The notes under the pieces: generated by a model
What the model was told of the DNA's origin: nothing
Database searches by the model: none
The model's input: the letters and a program-made list of their open reading frames with translations, nothing else
Translations under genes and position numbers: made by a program
Shown here: piece by piece, positions 1 through 8,421 of the stretch
How the letters are laid out: each line of letters begins with the position of its first letter
How positions within the stretch are numbered: the first letter of the stretch is position 1
Origin: Chloroflexota bacterium
GTDB lineage: Bacteria; Chloroflexota; UBA5177; JANWHV01
Length of the DNA: 17,326 nt
Assembly (NCBI GenBank): GCA_025450375.1
Contig: JANWHO010000106.1
Coordinates: forward strand, 1-17,326
Reading direction: 5' to 3'

Positions 1-1619
1 ACCACGATCAGGTCGGCCCCGCGGACGGTGGAGACGCGGTGCGAGATGATCAGCGAGGTCCGCTCGGCCATCACCCCGCGGAGGCGGCGGAGGATCTCCT
101 CCTCGGTATAGGTATCGACGCTGGACAGCGAGTCGTCCAGAATGAGGATGCGCGGATTCTTGATCACGGCGCGGGCGATCGCCGCCCGCTGCTTCTGGCC
201 ACCGGACAGCGTCACCCCTCGTTCGCCCACCATGGTTTCAAAGCCGCCGGGGAAGTCGGCCACGTCCTTCGAGAGTTGGGCCACCTCGGCGGCCGCCATC
301 ACCTGGGCCAGGTCCGTCTCCTCCACTCCATAGGCTACGTTGCCGGCCAGGGGCTCGGAGAACAGAAAGGTCTCTTGCGGCACGTAGCCGATCTCCCGAC
401 GGAGCACCCGCAACGGGATGCGCCGCACGTCCACCCCATCGATCAGTACCTGGCCCTCCTGAGCCTCGAACACGCGGGGGATCAAGTTGACCAGACTCGA
501 TTTCCCGGAGCCGGTGGGACCGACGATGGCCACGGTCTGGCCGGGATCCACCCGCAGGCTGATATCGTGCAGCACCTCGCCCGCCCCGTAGTCGAAGGAG
601 AGGTGGCGGAACTCCACGGCCCCGATAATCTCCGTGATCGGCTCCGCATCCTCGCGGTCGGCTATTTCCGGCTGATACTCCAGCACCTCCTCGATCCGTT
701 GCCAGGAGGCCGCGCCCTGTTGGAACAGGTTGAAGGCCCAGCCCAGGGCGATCATCGGCCAGGCTAACTGGCCGATATAGGCGTTGAACTGCACGAACTG
801 GCCGATCGAGATCCGGTGATCGATCACGTCATTCCCGCCCAGCCAGATCAGCACCACCACCGCCGTGCCCGCGACCAGGGACATCGCGGGCCACATCAGC
901 GAGGAGATAGCGGCATAGGAGATACTGCGCCGCCGATACTCCCCATTCAGCCTGCTGAACGACGCGATCTCGGCCTCTTCCCGCACATACGCCTTGATCA
1001 CTCGGATCCCGGAGAAGTTTTCCTGGGCACGGGCCGAAATGGCCCCGAACTGGTCCTGCACTCGTTTGAAGCGGCGCTCGCTCCGCCGGCCAATCACGAT
1101 GAACATCAGGCTGACCAGAGGGAGCACGCTGGCGGCGTAGAGGGTGAGGCGGAGATCGATCCGGGCCATCACATAGACGGTCACCACGAACCCCACCGAG
1201 GTGCTGAACAAGCTTGCCAGCCCCGGCCCCAGTAAGGCGCGAACGGCCGAAAGGTCGTTGATCGCCCGCGCCACCAGATCCCCCACCTTCCGTTGCTGGA
1301 AGAACATCAGTTCGAGCTTCTGGAAGTGGGCGAAGATGTCGTTCCGCAGTTCATACTCGATACGCCGGGATACCGCGGTCACGGCATAGCGGGAGCCAAA
1401 GGCGAACATCCCTTGCCCCAACGCCACCGCGACGATCAGAGCGGCGGAACGCACGAGCGAACCGTGTACGCCGTTTTGGCGCACGGTATCGATGGCCTGG
1501 CCCAGGATCAACGGTCCCAGCAAGGCGCCGGCGTTGGCCGCGATCACCAGGAGGAACCCCAGGATCAGCCCCCCAACATGACGCCGCAGGTAGCCGCGGA
1601 GGTGATAGAGAGTGGTCAT
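1..1619 (-). CDS. ABC exporter half-transporter (TMD-NBD), C-terminus cut by window edge
   Basis: About 539 residues are visible; the last few dozen lie beyond position 1. Residues 1-300 form the type-I exporter membrane domain (hydrophobic stretches near 17-40, 55-75, 135-177 and 235-295). The nucleotide-binding domain follows, with Walker A GPTGSGKS at about 367-374, signature LSGGQKQR near 471, Walker B ILILDD ending near 496, and the H-loop ISHR. The usual catalytic Glu after Walker B is Asp (LDDSLSSVD). That is typical of the degenerate-site subunit of heterodimeric exporters such as BmrC/LmrC-type pairs, so a consensus partner gene may lie just left of the window (inference). The start is the ATG at 1619-1617, preceded by GGAGGA with very short spacing; no other in-frame start with a better site was seen. 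The substrate cannot be told from sequence; drugs, lipids or peptides are all possible. The family is certain and the heterodimer reading is likely. Confidence 0.95.
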   Translation of the reverse strand, partial: MTTLYHLRGYLRRHVGGLILGFLLVIAANAGALLGPLILGQAIDTVRQNGVHGSLVRSAALIVAVALGQGMFAFGSRYAVTAVSRRIEYELRNDIFAHFQKLELMFFQQRKVGDLVARAINDLSAVRALLGPGLASLFSTSVGFVVTVYVMARIDLRLTLYAASVLPLVSLMFIVIGRRSERRFKRVQDQFGAISARAQENFSGIRVIKAYVREEAEIASFSRLNGEYRRRSISYAAISSLMWPAMSLVAGTAVVVLIWLGGNDVIDHRISIGQFVQFNAYIGQLAWPMIALGWAFNLFQQGAASWQRIEEVLEYQPEIADREDAEPITEIIGAVEFRHLSFDYGAGEVLHDISLRVDPGQTVAIVGPTGSGKSSLVNLIPRVFEAQEGQVLIDGVDVRRIPLRVLRREIGYVPQETFLFSEPLAGNVAYGVEETDLAQVMAAAEVAQLSKDVADFPGGFETMVGERGVTLSGGQKQRAAIARAVIKNPRILILDDSLSSVDTYTEEEILRRLRGVMAERTSLIISHRVSTVRGADLIV

Positions 1620-1938
1620 GTCCTCCAGTGTACGGGAGGATCGGCCTCTATCGGTGCCCCGTGTCGCAAGGTTTACACCGGTAATCGAGGTAGAGGCGAC
1701 CGCGGCGTGCGTTGTCGTAGTCCGTGCCCAATGCACGCCTGCATGGCTTGAACAGAGGGGTATGTTATAATCAGTGCGCCCGCTGGCGCGTGGCTCACCC
1801 AGGTGGCGGGGAGTGCGTGATGGGTTGGGCAAACCTTGGAGTCCGGGTGGGCGTGGTCGCGTGTGACCGCCGTACCACCGTTGTACCGGCATTCGGCCGG
1901 GGATAGGTCTCGCCGCCTGTAAGGAGAGCAAGCCTTCC
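1620..1938. other. Divergent intergenic region between ABC exporter and VWA operon
   Basis: This 319-bp stretch separates the leftward ABC gene from the rightward signalling operon. The clearest signal is an extended -10 at 1763-1771 facing right. A 7-bp inverted pair (1644-1650 and 1691-1697, 40 nt apart) is present but weak. Short reading frames here lack ribosome sites and recognisable products. No convincing leftward promoter for the ABC gene was found by eye. Confidence 0.6.
1763..1771 (+). promoter_or_regulatory. Extended -10 promoter of the signalling operon
   Basis: TGTTATAAT is an exact TGn-TATAAT extended -10 element. There is no good -35 at 17 bp (1743-1748 is ATGGCT), which extended -10 promoters tolerate. 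Transcription would start near 1778 and give a leader of about 160 nt before the VWA start at 1939. It lies in otherwise GC-rich DNA, which makes a chance match less likely. This is a sequence-based prediction. Confidence 0.55.
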
Positions 1939-3231
1939 ATGCCTACCACGCTTGAGATCACGTCCGCCTATGCCCAGATTCCCGTCGCTTCGCCCGCCGC
2001 GAACTATGCTGCCGTCCGGATCCGCCCCGAAGCGACCGTGCAAGCCCGCCCGCAGGTGCAGATCGGTTTGGTGATCGATACCAGCGGCAGCATGGACGGT
2101 CAAATCTCCGGCGCCTTCAGCCAGAAGAAGATCGATCTGGTCAAAGCCGCTGCCACCAATGTGATCAGCCAGCTCCAGGATGGAGACGCCATCTGCCTGA
2201 TCGCCTTCTCCGATCGGGTGCAGATCCTCGTTCCCGCCACGGTGATCAGCGGCGACCGGAGCCGCATCCTCAACGCGATCCGTAACTTGCGCGCCGATGG
2301 CGGTACCCTGATGGGCGACGGAATCGCCGCCGCGCAGCAGCAGTTCTTCGCCCTCCCCGCCCAGAGCGCCGTCCGGAAGATCGTGGTCTTGACCGATGGC
2401 CAGACCAACGACGAGGACCGCTGCTATCAATTGGCCGAGCAGACCCAGATTCCCCTGATGCTGGGGGGGATCGGGGGCGACTATAATGGCCGCCTCCTGA
2501 ACGAGATGGCGCGCAGCGCCCGTGGGATCGCCGAATATATCGAGCGAGCGGAGAACGTGGGCGACTTCTTCCGCGAGGTACTGGTCACCGTGCAGTCCAC
2601 GGTGATCACCAACGCCGTGCTCAGCATGGACTACCGCCAGCGCTTCCGCCCCAAGCGGATCCACCAGGTGAGCCCCGAGTTGAAGTCGTTTGATTTCGTC
2701 CCGGTTACTCCCACCAATCGCCACACCCAGGTGCAACTGGGGGATATTCAGAAAGAGGGGATGACCCTCCTGATCGAGTATATCTACGAGGGTGGGGCCG
2801 GATTCGCCAATGAGTTTCAGGTGGCGTCGCTCTCCCTGCTCTATGATCAGCCGCCGCAACGGGAGCAGGAAGCCCGATCCGATGACTTTACGATTCAGCT
2901 CGCCGATACCACCGGCTTCCCGCCTATGAATCCCGCCGTCAAGCAGTACATCGATCACGCCGCCGTGGAGACCGCGCAAACGCAGCTCTTGCAGGCGGCC
3001 CAGGCCGGTGACGTGCCCGCCGCGACCCAGAAGCTGAATATCTTGCAACAGCGGCTGGAACAGGTGGGCGCCGATCCTAACTTTATCCAGCAAACGGTCA
3101 ACACCATGCGCCTGCAACTGAATGACGCCGGCACGGCAACCGCGATCTCCGATTCCTCGGCCACCAAGAAGCTCACCAGCGGTACCCGGAAGCTGGTGCT
3201 GCCTTCACAGGGGCCCGAGCAAGGCGCGTGA
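1939..3231 (+). CDS. VWA-domain protein, first gene of the phospho-signalling island
   Basis: A 430-residue protein with no signal peptide or obvious membrane segment, so probably cytoplasmic. The von Willebrand A domain spans about 40-220 and has a complete metal-ion-dependent adhesion site: DTSGS (Asp47, Ser49, Ser51), Thr123 in GGT, and Asp153 in LTDG. A beta-rich region follows (about 220-325), then a helical segment (about 330-395) and a basic, Ser/Thr-rich tail (about 400-430, with ATKKLTSGTRKLV). Intact VWA domains bind protein partners through the metal site, so a scaffold or adaptor role is likely. VWA, PP2C and Ser/Thr kinase genes are known to occur together, for example in Ter-associated triads, although no TerD-family gene is in this window. 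The ATG at 1939 is preceded by AAGGAG at 1921-1926 with a rather long 12-nt spacing. FHA, kinase and phosphatase genes follow on the same strand. The tail could be a kinase substrate (inference). Confidence 0.9.
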   Translation: MPTTLEITSAYAQIPVASPAANYAAVRIRPEATVQARPQVQIGLVIDTSGSMDGQISGAFSQKKIDLVKAAATNVISQLQDGDAICLIAFSDRVQILVPATVISGDRSRILNAIRNLRADGGTLMGDGIAAAQQQFFALPAQSAVRKIVVLTDGQTNDEDRCYQLAEQTQIPLMLGGIGGDYNGRLLNEMARSARGIAEYIERAENVGDFFREVLVTVQSTVITNAVLSMDYRQRFRPKRIHQVSPELKSFDFVPVTPTNRHTQVQLGDIQKEGMTLLIEYIYEGGAGFANEFQVASLSLLYDQPPQREQEARSDDFTIQLADTTGFPPMNPAVKQYIDHAAVETAQTQLLQAAQAGDVPAATQKLNILQQRLEQVGADPNFIQQTVNTMRLQLNDAGTATAISDSSATKKLTSGTRKLVLPSQGPEQGA

Positions 3232-3331
3232 GAGCAGGGTCCATCCCGCCGCGGCCTGGAACGCTCCGTTGGGGGCGGGGACGCGGCTATCGGCGTATCC
3301 GCCGGTCGTGGCGTAGAAAGGGAACAGCCCG

Positions 3332-3982
3332 ATGATCACCTGCCCGCAATGCGGCACCCAAAATCTGCCCGGCATGGCCTACTGTGAGCACTGCGGCACC
3401 CCGCTTGAGGCGCCGGAGACTCAGGGCGAGACCACCACCGCCGGTCCCGATCAAGCAGCGGCCGACGCGAGTGCCCAGGCTCAATCGCTGATCGATCAAC
3501 TACCCGCCGATAACCCGCCCAACCAGACGCCGGCGCCCCCCGATACCGCCCCGGACGGAGCTCCGGCCGATGTCGCGCCTCCCGCCGCCGATCCCGCTGA
3601 TGTGGCGGCCCCGTCCGCGCCCGCCGATTCAGCCCCAGCCGCCCCAGCCGCCTCGACCCCGGTGTTAACCCTGGTATTCGCTACCGGCGGCCAGCATGAC
3701 GTGACAAGCGAGATCACCAACGTGGGCCGATCCGACGTGGCGCAAAACTGGCATCCTGAGTTGGACTTGATTCCCTTTGGAGGCGCCGCCCCCGATCTGG
3801 GAGTATCCCGCCATCAGGCCCGGATCCAGCGTACGGGTGATACCTTTTCCATTACCGACGTGGGCAGTACCAATGGTACCTTCGTCAATGGGAAGATCCT
3901 GGAATACAATCAGCCGGTCGAGTTGCACGACGGTGACAGCCTCGCGTTCGGCGCCTTCAATACCAAGGTGACCATTCACTAA
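3332..3982 (+). CDS. Zinc ribbon-FHA domain phosphothreonine reader
   Basis: A 216-residue protein. An N-terminal four-cysteine zinc ribbon (Cys4, Cys7, Cys18, Cys21; CPQCG and CEHCG) is followed by an Ala/Pro/Asp-rich, probably disordered linker (about 25-108) and a C-terminal FHA domain (about 110-216). The FHA hallmarks are present: GR at 132-133, SRH at 159-161, STNG at 179-182, and NG at 186-187. These include the Arg, Ser and Asn positions that contact phosphothreonine. The domain should therefore bind Thr-phosphorylated partners, most simply the products of the kinase encoded next. The ATG at 3332 has AAGGGA at 3318-3323, spaced 8 nt. The gene lies 100 bp after the VWA gene and 59 bp before the kinase gene. 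No catalytic domain is seen. The domain call is secure; the partner is inferred from context. Confidence 0.92.
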   Translation: MITCPQCGTQNLPGMAYCEHCGTPLEAPETQGETTTAGPDQAAADASAQAQSLIDQLPADNPPNQTPAPPDTAPDGAPADVAPPAADPADVAAPSAPADSAPAAPAASTPVLTLVFATGGQHDVTSEITNVGRSDVAQNWHPELDLIPFGGAAPDLGVSRHQARIQRTGDTFSITDVGSTNGTFVNGKILEYNQPVELHDGDSLAFGAFNTKVTIH

Positions 3983-4041
3983 CCAAGCGCGGCGGGGGAA
4001 CAAGGCCGCGGCCTGACGGCGGCGGGGAGTAGGTGTAGGTT

Positions 4042-6732
4042 ATGGCAACCCTGACCTGCCCACAATGTGGGGCCGTGAACGCGGATACCAGCAAGTTCTG
4101 CAGCGGCTGCGGGATCAATCTGACCCAACCGTTGCGGACTACCCACGGCATTGGGCAAACGCCGCTGCCTCCTCCGTCCGCGCCGTCCACTCCCGGCCCA
4201 ATCGCCCACCCGCCTCCGCCTCCTCCCGTCTCCGGCCAGGTTCCCCACGGAACGCCGGCCGGATCAACCCAGACCGCGAAGGGAACGGCCCCGGTCCCGC
4301 CCACCACCGGACTCGCGCTCGGCCCAGGGGTGCGGATTGGCGATGCCGGCCGCTACGTGGTGGACCGAGCCCTGGGCAAGGGCGGCATGGGCAGTATCTA
4401 TCTGGCCCACGACACGCGGGTGAACAATAAGCCGGTGGTGATCAAGCAAATGCTCCCCACCTACACCACCGATGCCGAGCGAGTCGAGGCCGAAAGCGCC
4501 TTCCAGGAAGAGATGAAGACGCTGTCGCAGATGAGCCACCCCAACATCCCCACGATCAGCGACTTCTTCACCCAGGCGGGCTCGCATTTTATCGTGCAGG
4601 AGTTCGTGAGCGGCGAGGATCTGCAAAAGAAGCTGGACGCGGCGGGCGGGAAGGGTCTGCCCGAGAAGTTGGTCCTTGAATGGGCCAGCCAGGTCCTTTC
4701 CGTCCTTGCCTATCTGGAGGATCTGGATCCGCAGGTGATCCACCGCGACATCAAGCCCGCCAACATTGTGGTCGACGCCAACAACCGGGTGCGGGTGGTG
4801 GACTTCGGGGTGGCCTCGCATAAGTTCCGCCAGGGCACCGCCAAGGCAGGTCAGAACAAGGTGTCCGATGCCATGGGCACCCCAGGTTATGCCCCGCGGG
4901 AGCAGTTTCTCGGTCAGGAAACCTCACTCTCCGATCTCTATGCCCTGGGAGCCACCCTGCATCAGTTGCTGACCGGACGGAATCCCCAGGGGGTCGAGCC
5001 GCTTTTCCAGTACCCCCCAATCCGGAGCATTAACCCCAAGATTTCCGAGCCGACTGTCCGCGTGGTGAACAAGGCGTTGCAGAACGATCTCAAGCATCGC
5101 TACCAGAAGGCGGCCCAGATGAAGGCCGACGTGGACGCCCTCCTCACGCCCAAAGGAGTGCTCTCCACGGTCCGCGGCAAACTGGTGGCCGGCGTGGTGG
5201 TGCTGGCGGCCCTGATTGGCGTGGGCACCGGAGCGGTGATCTACGAGCAGCGCGCGACCACCCTCCCGCCCACCGGCTCGATCAGCATGGGCACGGTGGC
5301 GTTCGATGTCGATCCCACGGGGCGCGGGCAAAGCGCCGCCGATGTGGCCGCCTGGGCCAAGGCGAAGCGCGATGCCTCGGTGCAATGGCGGAACGGCAAT
5401 ATCACGCGGGCCGAGCAACTCTATGAGCAAGCGTCCACCAACGACCAGACGGACGCCGAAAGCCAGATCTACATCGAGAATGCCAGCATCCTCTCCAGCG
5501 GCCTGCCCTACTGGAAGATCGGGATCGGCAGTTCGTTCAATGGGGTGGACATCTCGGTGGGGCGCTTCGCCTTGCAGGGCGCCTATACAGCGCAGGATGA
5601 GATCAATCAGGCCGGAGGCATCGCGGGACGGAAGCTGGTGCTGGAGTTGGGGAACGATGCCAGCGGGGCCAGCGGAGCGGCCGACGCGGCGAAGGCCGCC
5701 GCGTCGGATGCCACTATGCTCGCCTTTCTCGGCTTCTCGTTTAGCAGCCGGACCAAGGCCGCCCAGCCGTACCTGGCGAACAACGGGATCCCGCAGCTCA
5801 GTCCCACCTCAAGCAGTCCCAGCCTGAACGGGAGCACCTATTTCTTCCGGGCAGTGCCCAGCGACGTGGTGCAGGGCCAGGATCTGGCCAAATACGCGAA
5901 CAAGCAGTTTTTGGCGGGCGTGGCGCATCCCCGAGTAGTCGTGTTCCGCGATCCCAGCGATAGTTATAGTAATGGTCTGGCTACCATTTTCACTACCGAC
6001 ATAGGGAGCAAGGTTGCCCTGGTGCAAGAGAACTACACGGCGGACGCCACGACAGCGGCTCAGTATCAGAGCCTGATCCAACCCCTCTTCCAGCCAAGTC
6101 CGCCGAATCTGATCTTTTTTTCCGGGCGGGCCAGCGACGCGCTGCGCCTGGGACAGGCGATGGATACGCTCGGGGGCTGCACGGCCAGTGTGCAAGCCGG
6201 CCCCTATTGCCGTACTACCGTCCTGAGCGACGATGCCTTCTACGACCCGGCGCAGTTTATCGCCTACGGAAACGTATACAAGGGGCGCTACCGGTTCACC
6301 GGCTACTTCTATCCCGATGAATTCAGCCTGCTGCCCGCCCACAGCCCTGGTGCCGCGCGGATCCAGTTGATGGAGAGCGAGTACCGCCAACACTTCCAGG
6401 CGGCTGGGAAGCCCAGCGGCTATGGATTCGCGCGCGTCTCCTCGGAGGCCGCCTTGTTTTACGACGCGGTCAAACTGGTCGGCCAGGCGATTCACGATGC
6501 CGCCGGCTCCTCGGGGGCTGCCTCGGTGACCCGCGCGAGCTTGCGCGCCGCGATCGCCCGTGTCCATTACCCTGGGATCTCGGGCCAGATCCAGTACAAC
6601 GAAGCACCGCCGCCGGCAACCGATCCCAACGCGCTGGGAATCGGCGATCCGATTAACAAGGCATTGCTGGTGATGCATCTGGACAGCCTGGGCCACACGC
6701 ATCCCGATCGTATTCTGGGGCGTTTTTCATGA
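4042..6732 (+). CDS. Receptor-like Ser/Thr kinase: zinc ribbon-kinase-TM-type I periplasmic-binding ectodomain
   Basis: 896 residues in one uninterrupted frame. Order: zinc ribbon (Cys6, Cys9, Cys20, Cys23), Pro-rich linker (30-95), Hanks-type kinase (about 104-368), one membrane helix (about 380-400), a TPR-like juxtamembrane pair (about 435-485), then a domain resembling branched-chain amino-acid/amide-binding proteins (about 491-885; EINQAGGIAGRK at 519-530 matches the family signature). Kinase residues look intact: glycine loop GKGGMG, Lys135, Glu157, HRD 234-236 with Lys238 and Asn241, DFG 254-256. The topology places the kinase inside and the binding domain outside, with a possible Cys713-Cys723 disulfide. 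The protein should sense a small solute and control phosphorylation directly (inference). Start ATG 4042; GGGGAG at 4024-4029 is a distant ribosome site. Its neighbours are an FHA reader before it and a PP2C phosphatase 19 bp after it. The ligand is unknown. An alternative is that the ectodomain binds a partner protein instead. Confidence 0.93.
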   Translation: MATLTCPQCGAVNADTSKFCSGCGINLTQPLRTTHGIGQTPLPPPSAPSTPGPIAHPPPPPPVSGQVPHGTPAGSTQTAKGTAPVPPTTGLALGPGVRIGDAGRYVVDRALGKGGMGSIYLAHDTRVNNKPVVIKQMLPTYTTDAERVEAESAFQEEMKTLSQMSHPNIPTISDFFTQAGSHFIVQEFVSGEDLQKKLDAAGGKGLPEKLVLEWASQVLSVLAYLEDLDPQVIHRDIKPANIVVDANNRVRVVDFGVASHKFRQGTAKAGQNKVSDAMGTPGYAPREQFLGQETSLSDLYALGATLHQLLTGRNPQGVEPLFQYPPIRSINPKISEPTVRVVNKALQNDLKHRYQKAAQMKADVDALLTPKGVLSTVRGKLVAGVVVLAALIGVGTGAVIYEQRATTLPPTGSISMGTVAFDVDPTGRGQSAADVAAWAKAKRDASVQWRNGNITRAEQLYEQASTNDQTDAESQIYIENASILSSGLPYWKIGIGSSFNGVDISVGRFALQGAYTAQDEINQAGGIAGRKLVLELGNDASGASGAADAAKAAASDATMLAFLGFSFSSRTKAAQPYLANNGIPQLSPTSSSPSLNGSTYFFRAVPSDVVQGQDLAKYANKQFLAGVAHPRVVVFRDPSDSYSNGLATIFTTDIGSKVALVQENYTADATTAAQYQSLIQPLFQPSPPNLIFFSGRASDALRLGQAMDTLGGCTASVQAGPYCRTTVLSDDAFYDPAQFIAYGNVYKGRYRFTGYFYPDEFSLLPAHSPGAARIQLMESEYRQHFQAAGKPSGYGFARVSSEAALFYDAVKLVGQAIHDAAGSSGAASVTRASLRAAIARVHYPGISGQIQYNEAPPPATDPNALGIGDPINKALLVMHLDSLGHTHPDRILGRFS

Positions 6733-6751
6733 TCCTCCCGCGGAATCCATA

Positions 6752-8413
6752 ATGGGGATGCTCAAGCGCCTGTTCAACCGGGCCGGCCCTTCCGTCACCC
6801 CGGAAAAGCCGTTACCCAATGGGGTCGCCCCTCCGGCCGTGCCGGGGCCGCCCGGAGACATCGCGCCGATCGATGAACAGTTACCGACCACCAGCAGCAC
6901 CGGAGAACCAATGAACAGCCCCGAGCCGGAAGAGCAGATGCCGCCCGCCCAAAACGCCGAGGCGCCGGTGGCGCCGTCCGAGCATGCGGACGAGGATGTT
7001 CCCCCGGCCGGCCAGCCGGAGAGCATTGCCCCTGAACCGGCTCCCGAGCCGCCGGACGAGCAGGAGATCGGGCAGGGAATCGCCGATTCAGCCCCGGCGG
7101 AAGCGCCCGCGCCTCCGGAGGATGCCGCGGAGGCGCCCGAGGCCGTGGATGCCCCGCTCACGGACGCCCCGGCCGCCGATTCAGTGGCGCCGGAAGCGCC
7201 CATCGAGGATGCGGCCGGTCCTGCCGAGACGCCGGCCGATGAGGGCGCCGAAGCCGCGCCGCCCGCCCAGGGTGACACCATCATTCTGTCCGGCCCGGAT
7301 CAGGTTCCCTCGGTGGGTGAGACGATCGGCGGCCGTTACGTGGTCACCGGCATCCTCCGCCCCGAGGAGGCATCCGCCCTCCTGGGCGGCACCGTGCCGG
7401 TAGTAGACGCCGAGCTCTACGAGGTGGAGGATACGCGCGCGTACGAGCGCTGCTGGTCGTGCGGCAGCACGGGAAACGGGGAGAGCCAGCGCTTCTGCAT
7501 GGACTGTGGCGCCCCGCTGCGGCAACGCCGATTGGTACTCGCCCGGACTACCGAGGCCAAGGGAGAGACGGAGGAATTCAGCGAGAACGGCGCCTTCTAT
7601 CATCTGGTGCGCCCACGGAAGCAATTTGGGAGCGCCGGCATGACCCTGGAGGTGGGAGCGTGCAGCGCCGAGGGGCCACACCATCCCAACGAGGATAGCT
7701 ACTGGACCGCGTCCGTGGGCGGCTGTTTCGACTCCAAGAGCGATATGTTCGGGGTCGTGGTCTTGGCCGATGGGATGGGCGGCTACGCGCCCGGCAGTGG
7801 GCTGATCAGTAAGATGATTGTCAACAGCGTGGGGCGCAGCGTCTTCCATCTCCTGCACACCGAGGCGGAGACCGACAAGGAAGAGGTCGAGATTCAGACG
7901 GTGATTCGCAGCGCGGTGGCCGAGGCGAACAGCAAGGTACTGGAGGAGATCCAGACCCATGGCGAAATGGGCGCCACCCTGGTGGTGGCCGTGGTCTATC
8001 GCCAGTGCGCCTATATCGCGAATATCGGGGACAGCCGCGCCTACTACATCGCCCCCTCGGGTGCGGTGACCCAGATTACCCGCGATCAATCGCTGATCGA
8101 GCAGCAGGTGGCCGCCGGCCTCCTGAGCGCCGATGCCGCCTACACCGCCTTTGGGAACAATGTCATTCTCCATGCAATCGGGGAGGAGCGGGTAGAGGAA
8201 GCGTTCGACTGGTACCTCCAGCCGCTGGAGCCCGGCGGACGCCTGCTCGTCTGCACCGACGGCTATTGGAAAACCATGCGCCATGATGTTTGGGATGCCG
8301 AGATGGCGGCGGCGGAGCCGACCCTGCGCGACCTGGCCCGATCGATGGTGGAGAATGCCCTGGCAAAAGGCAGTGACGATAATACCACGGCGGTGCTGGT
8401 GGGCATCGATTAA
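6752..8413 (+). CDS. PP2C-family Ser/Thr phosphatase with acidic Pro/Ala linker and internal zinc ribbon
   Basis: 553 residues. The N-terminal 175 residues are low-complexity, rich in Ala, Pro and Glu, and probably disordered. Residues about 188-230 contain GGRYVV and VEDTR, resembling the start of a kinase N-lobe. An internal zinc ribbon follows (Cys234, Cys237, Cys249, Cys252). The PP2C domain (about 298-553) keeps the metal-binding acids: Asp315 in NEDSY, Asp340 in ADGMGG, Asp503 in CTDG, and Asp542/Asp543 in the terminal SDDNTTAV. IGDSRAYY and TRDQSL are also typical. It should remove phosphate from Ser/Thr and oppose the kinase encoded 19 bp upstream. No membrane segment or signal peptide is seen. 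The start at 6752 has a poor ribosome site, so coupling to the kinase gene is likely; ATG 6758 is an alternative start. The family call is firm; the substrate is inferred from linkage. Confidence 0.93.
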   Translation: MGMLKRLFNRAGPSVTPEKPLPNGVAPPAVPGPPGDIAPIDEQLPTTSSTGEPMNSPEPEEQMPPAQNAEAPVAPSEHADEDVPPAGQPESIAPEPAPEPPDEQEIGQGIADSAPAEAPAPPEDAAEAPEAVDAPLTDAPAADSVAPEAPIEDAAGPAETPADEGAEAAPPAQGDTIILSGPDQVPSVGETIGGRYVVTGILRPEEASALLGGTVPVVDAELYEVEDTRAYERCWSCGSTGNGESQRFCMDCGAPLRQRRLVLARTTEAKGETEEFSENGAFYHLVRPRKQFGSAGMTLEVGACSAEGPHHPNEDSYWTASVGGCFDSKSDMFGVVVLADGMGGYAPGSGLISKMIVNSVGRSVFHLLHTEAETDKEEVEIQTVIRSAVAEANSKVLEEIQTHGEMGATLVVAVVYRQCAYIANIGDSRAYYIAPSGAVTQITRDQSLIEQQVAAGLLSADAAYTAFGNNVILHAIGEERVEEAFDWYLQPLEPGGRLLVCTDGYWKTMRHDVWDAEMAAAEPTLRDLARSMVENALAKGSDDNTTAVLVGID

Positions 8414-8421
8414 GGCCGATC

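Noticed and set aside
39..1235. Plus-strand frames at 39-767 and 816-1235
   Set aside because: They are shadows of the leftward ABC exporter gene, whose Walker A, signature and Walker B motifs are read on the minus strand.
1644..1697. 7-bp inverted pair (GCCTCTA/TAGAGGC) near the ABC start
   Set aside because: The arms are short, 40 nt apart and without flanking promoter elements; likely chance.
1795..3117. 440-codon open frame on the minus strand opposite the VWA gene
   Set aside because: It lies antisense to a gene with a complete VWA metal site. Its translation is low-complexity (His/Gly/Leu/Asp-rich) with no domain, as expected from complementary frames in GC-rich coding DNA.
5809..6702. 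297-codon minus-strand frame inside the kinase ectodomain
   Set aside because: The ectodomain frame is continuous and shows solute-binding-protein motifs. The antisense translation has none.
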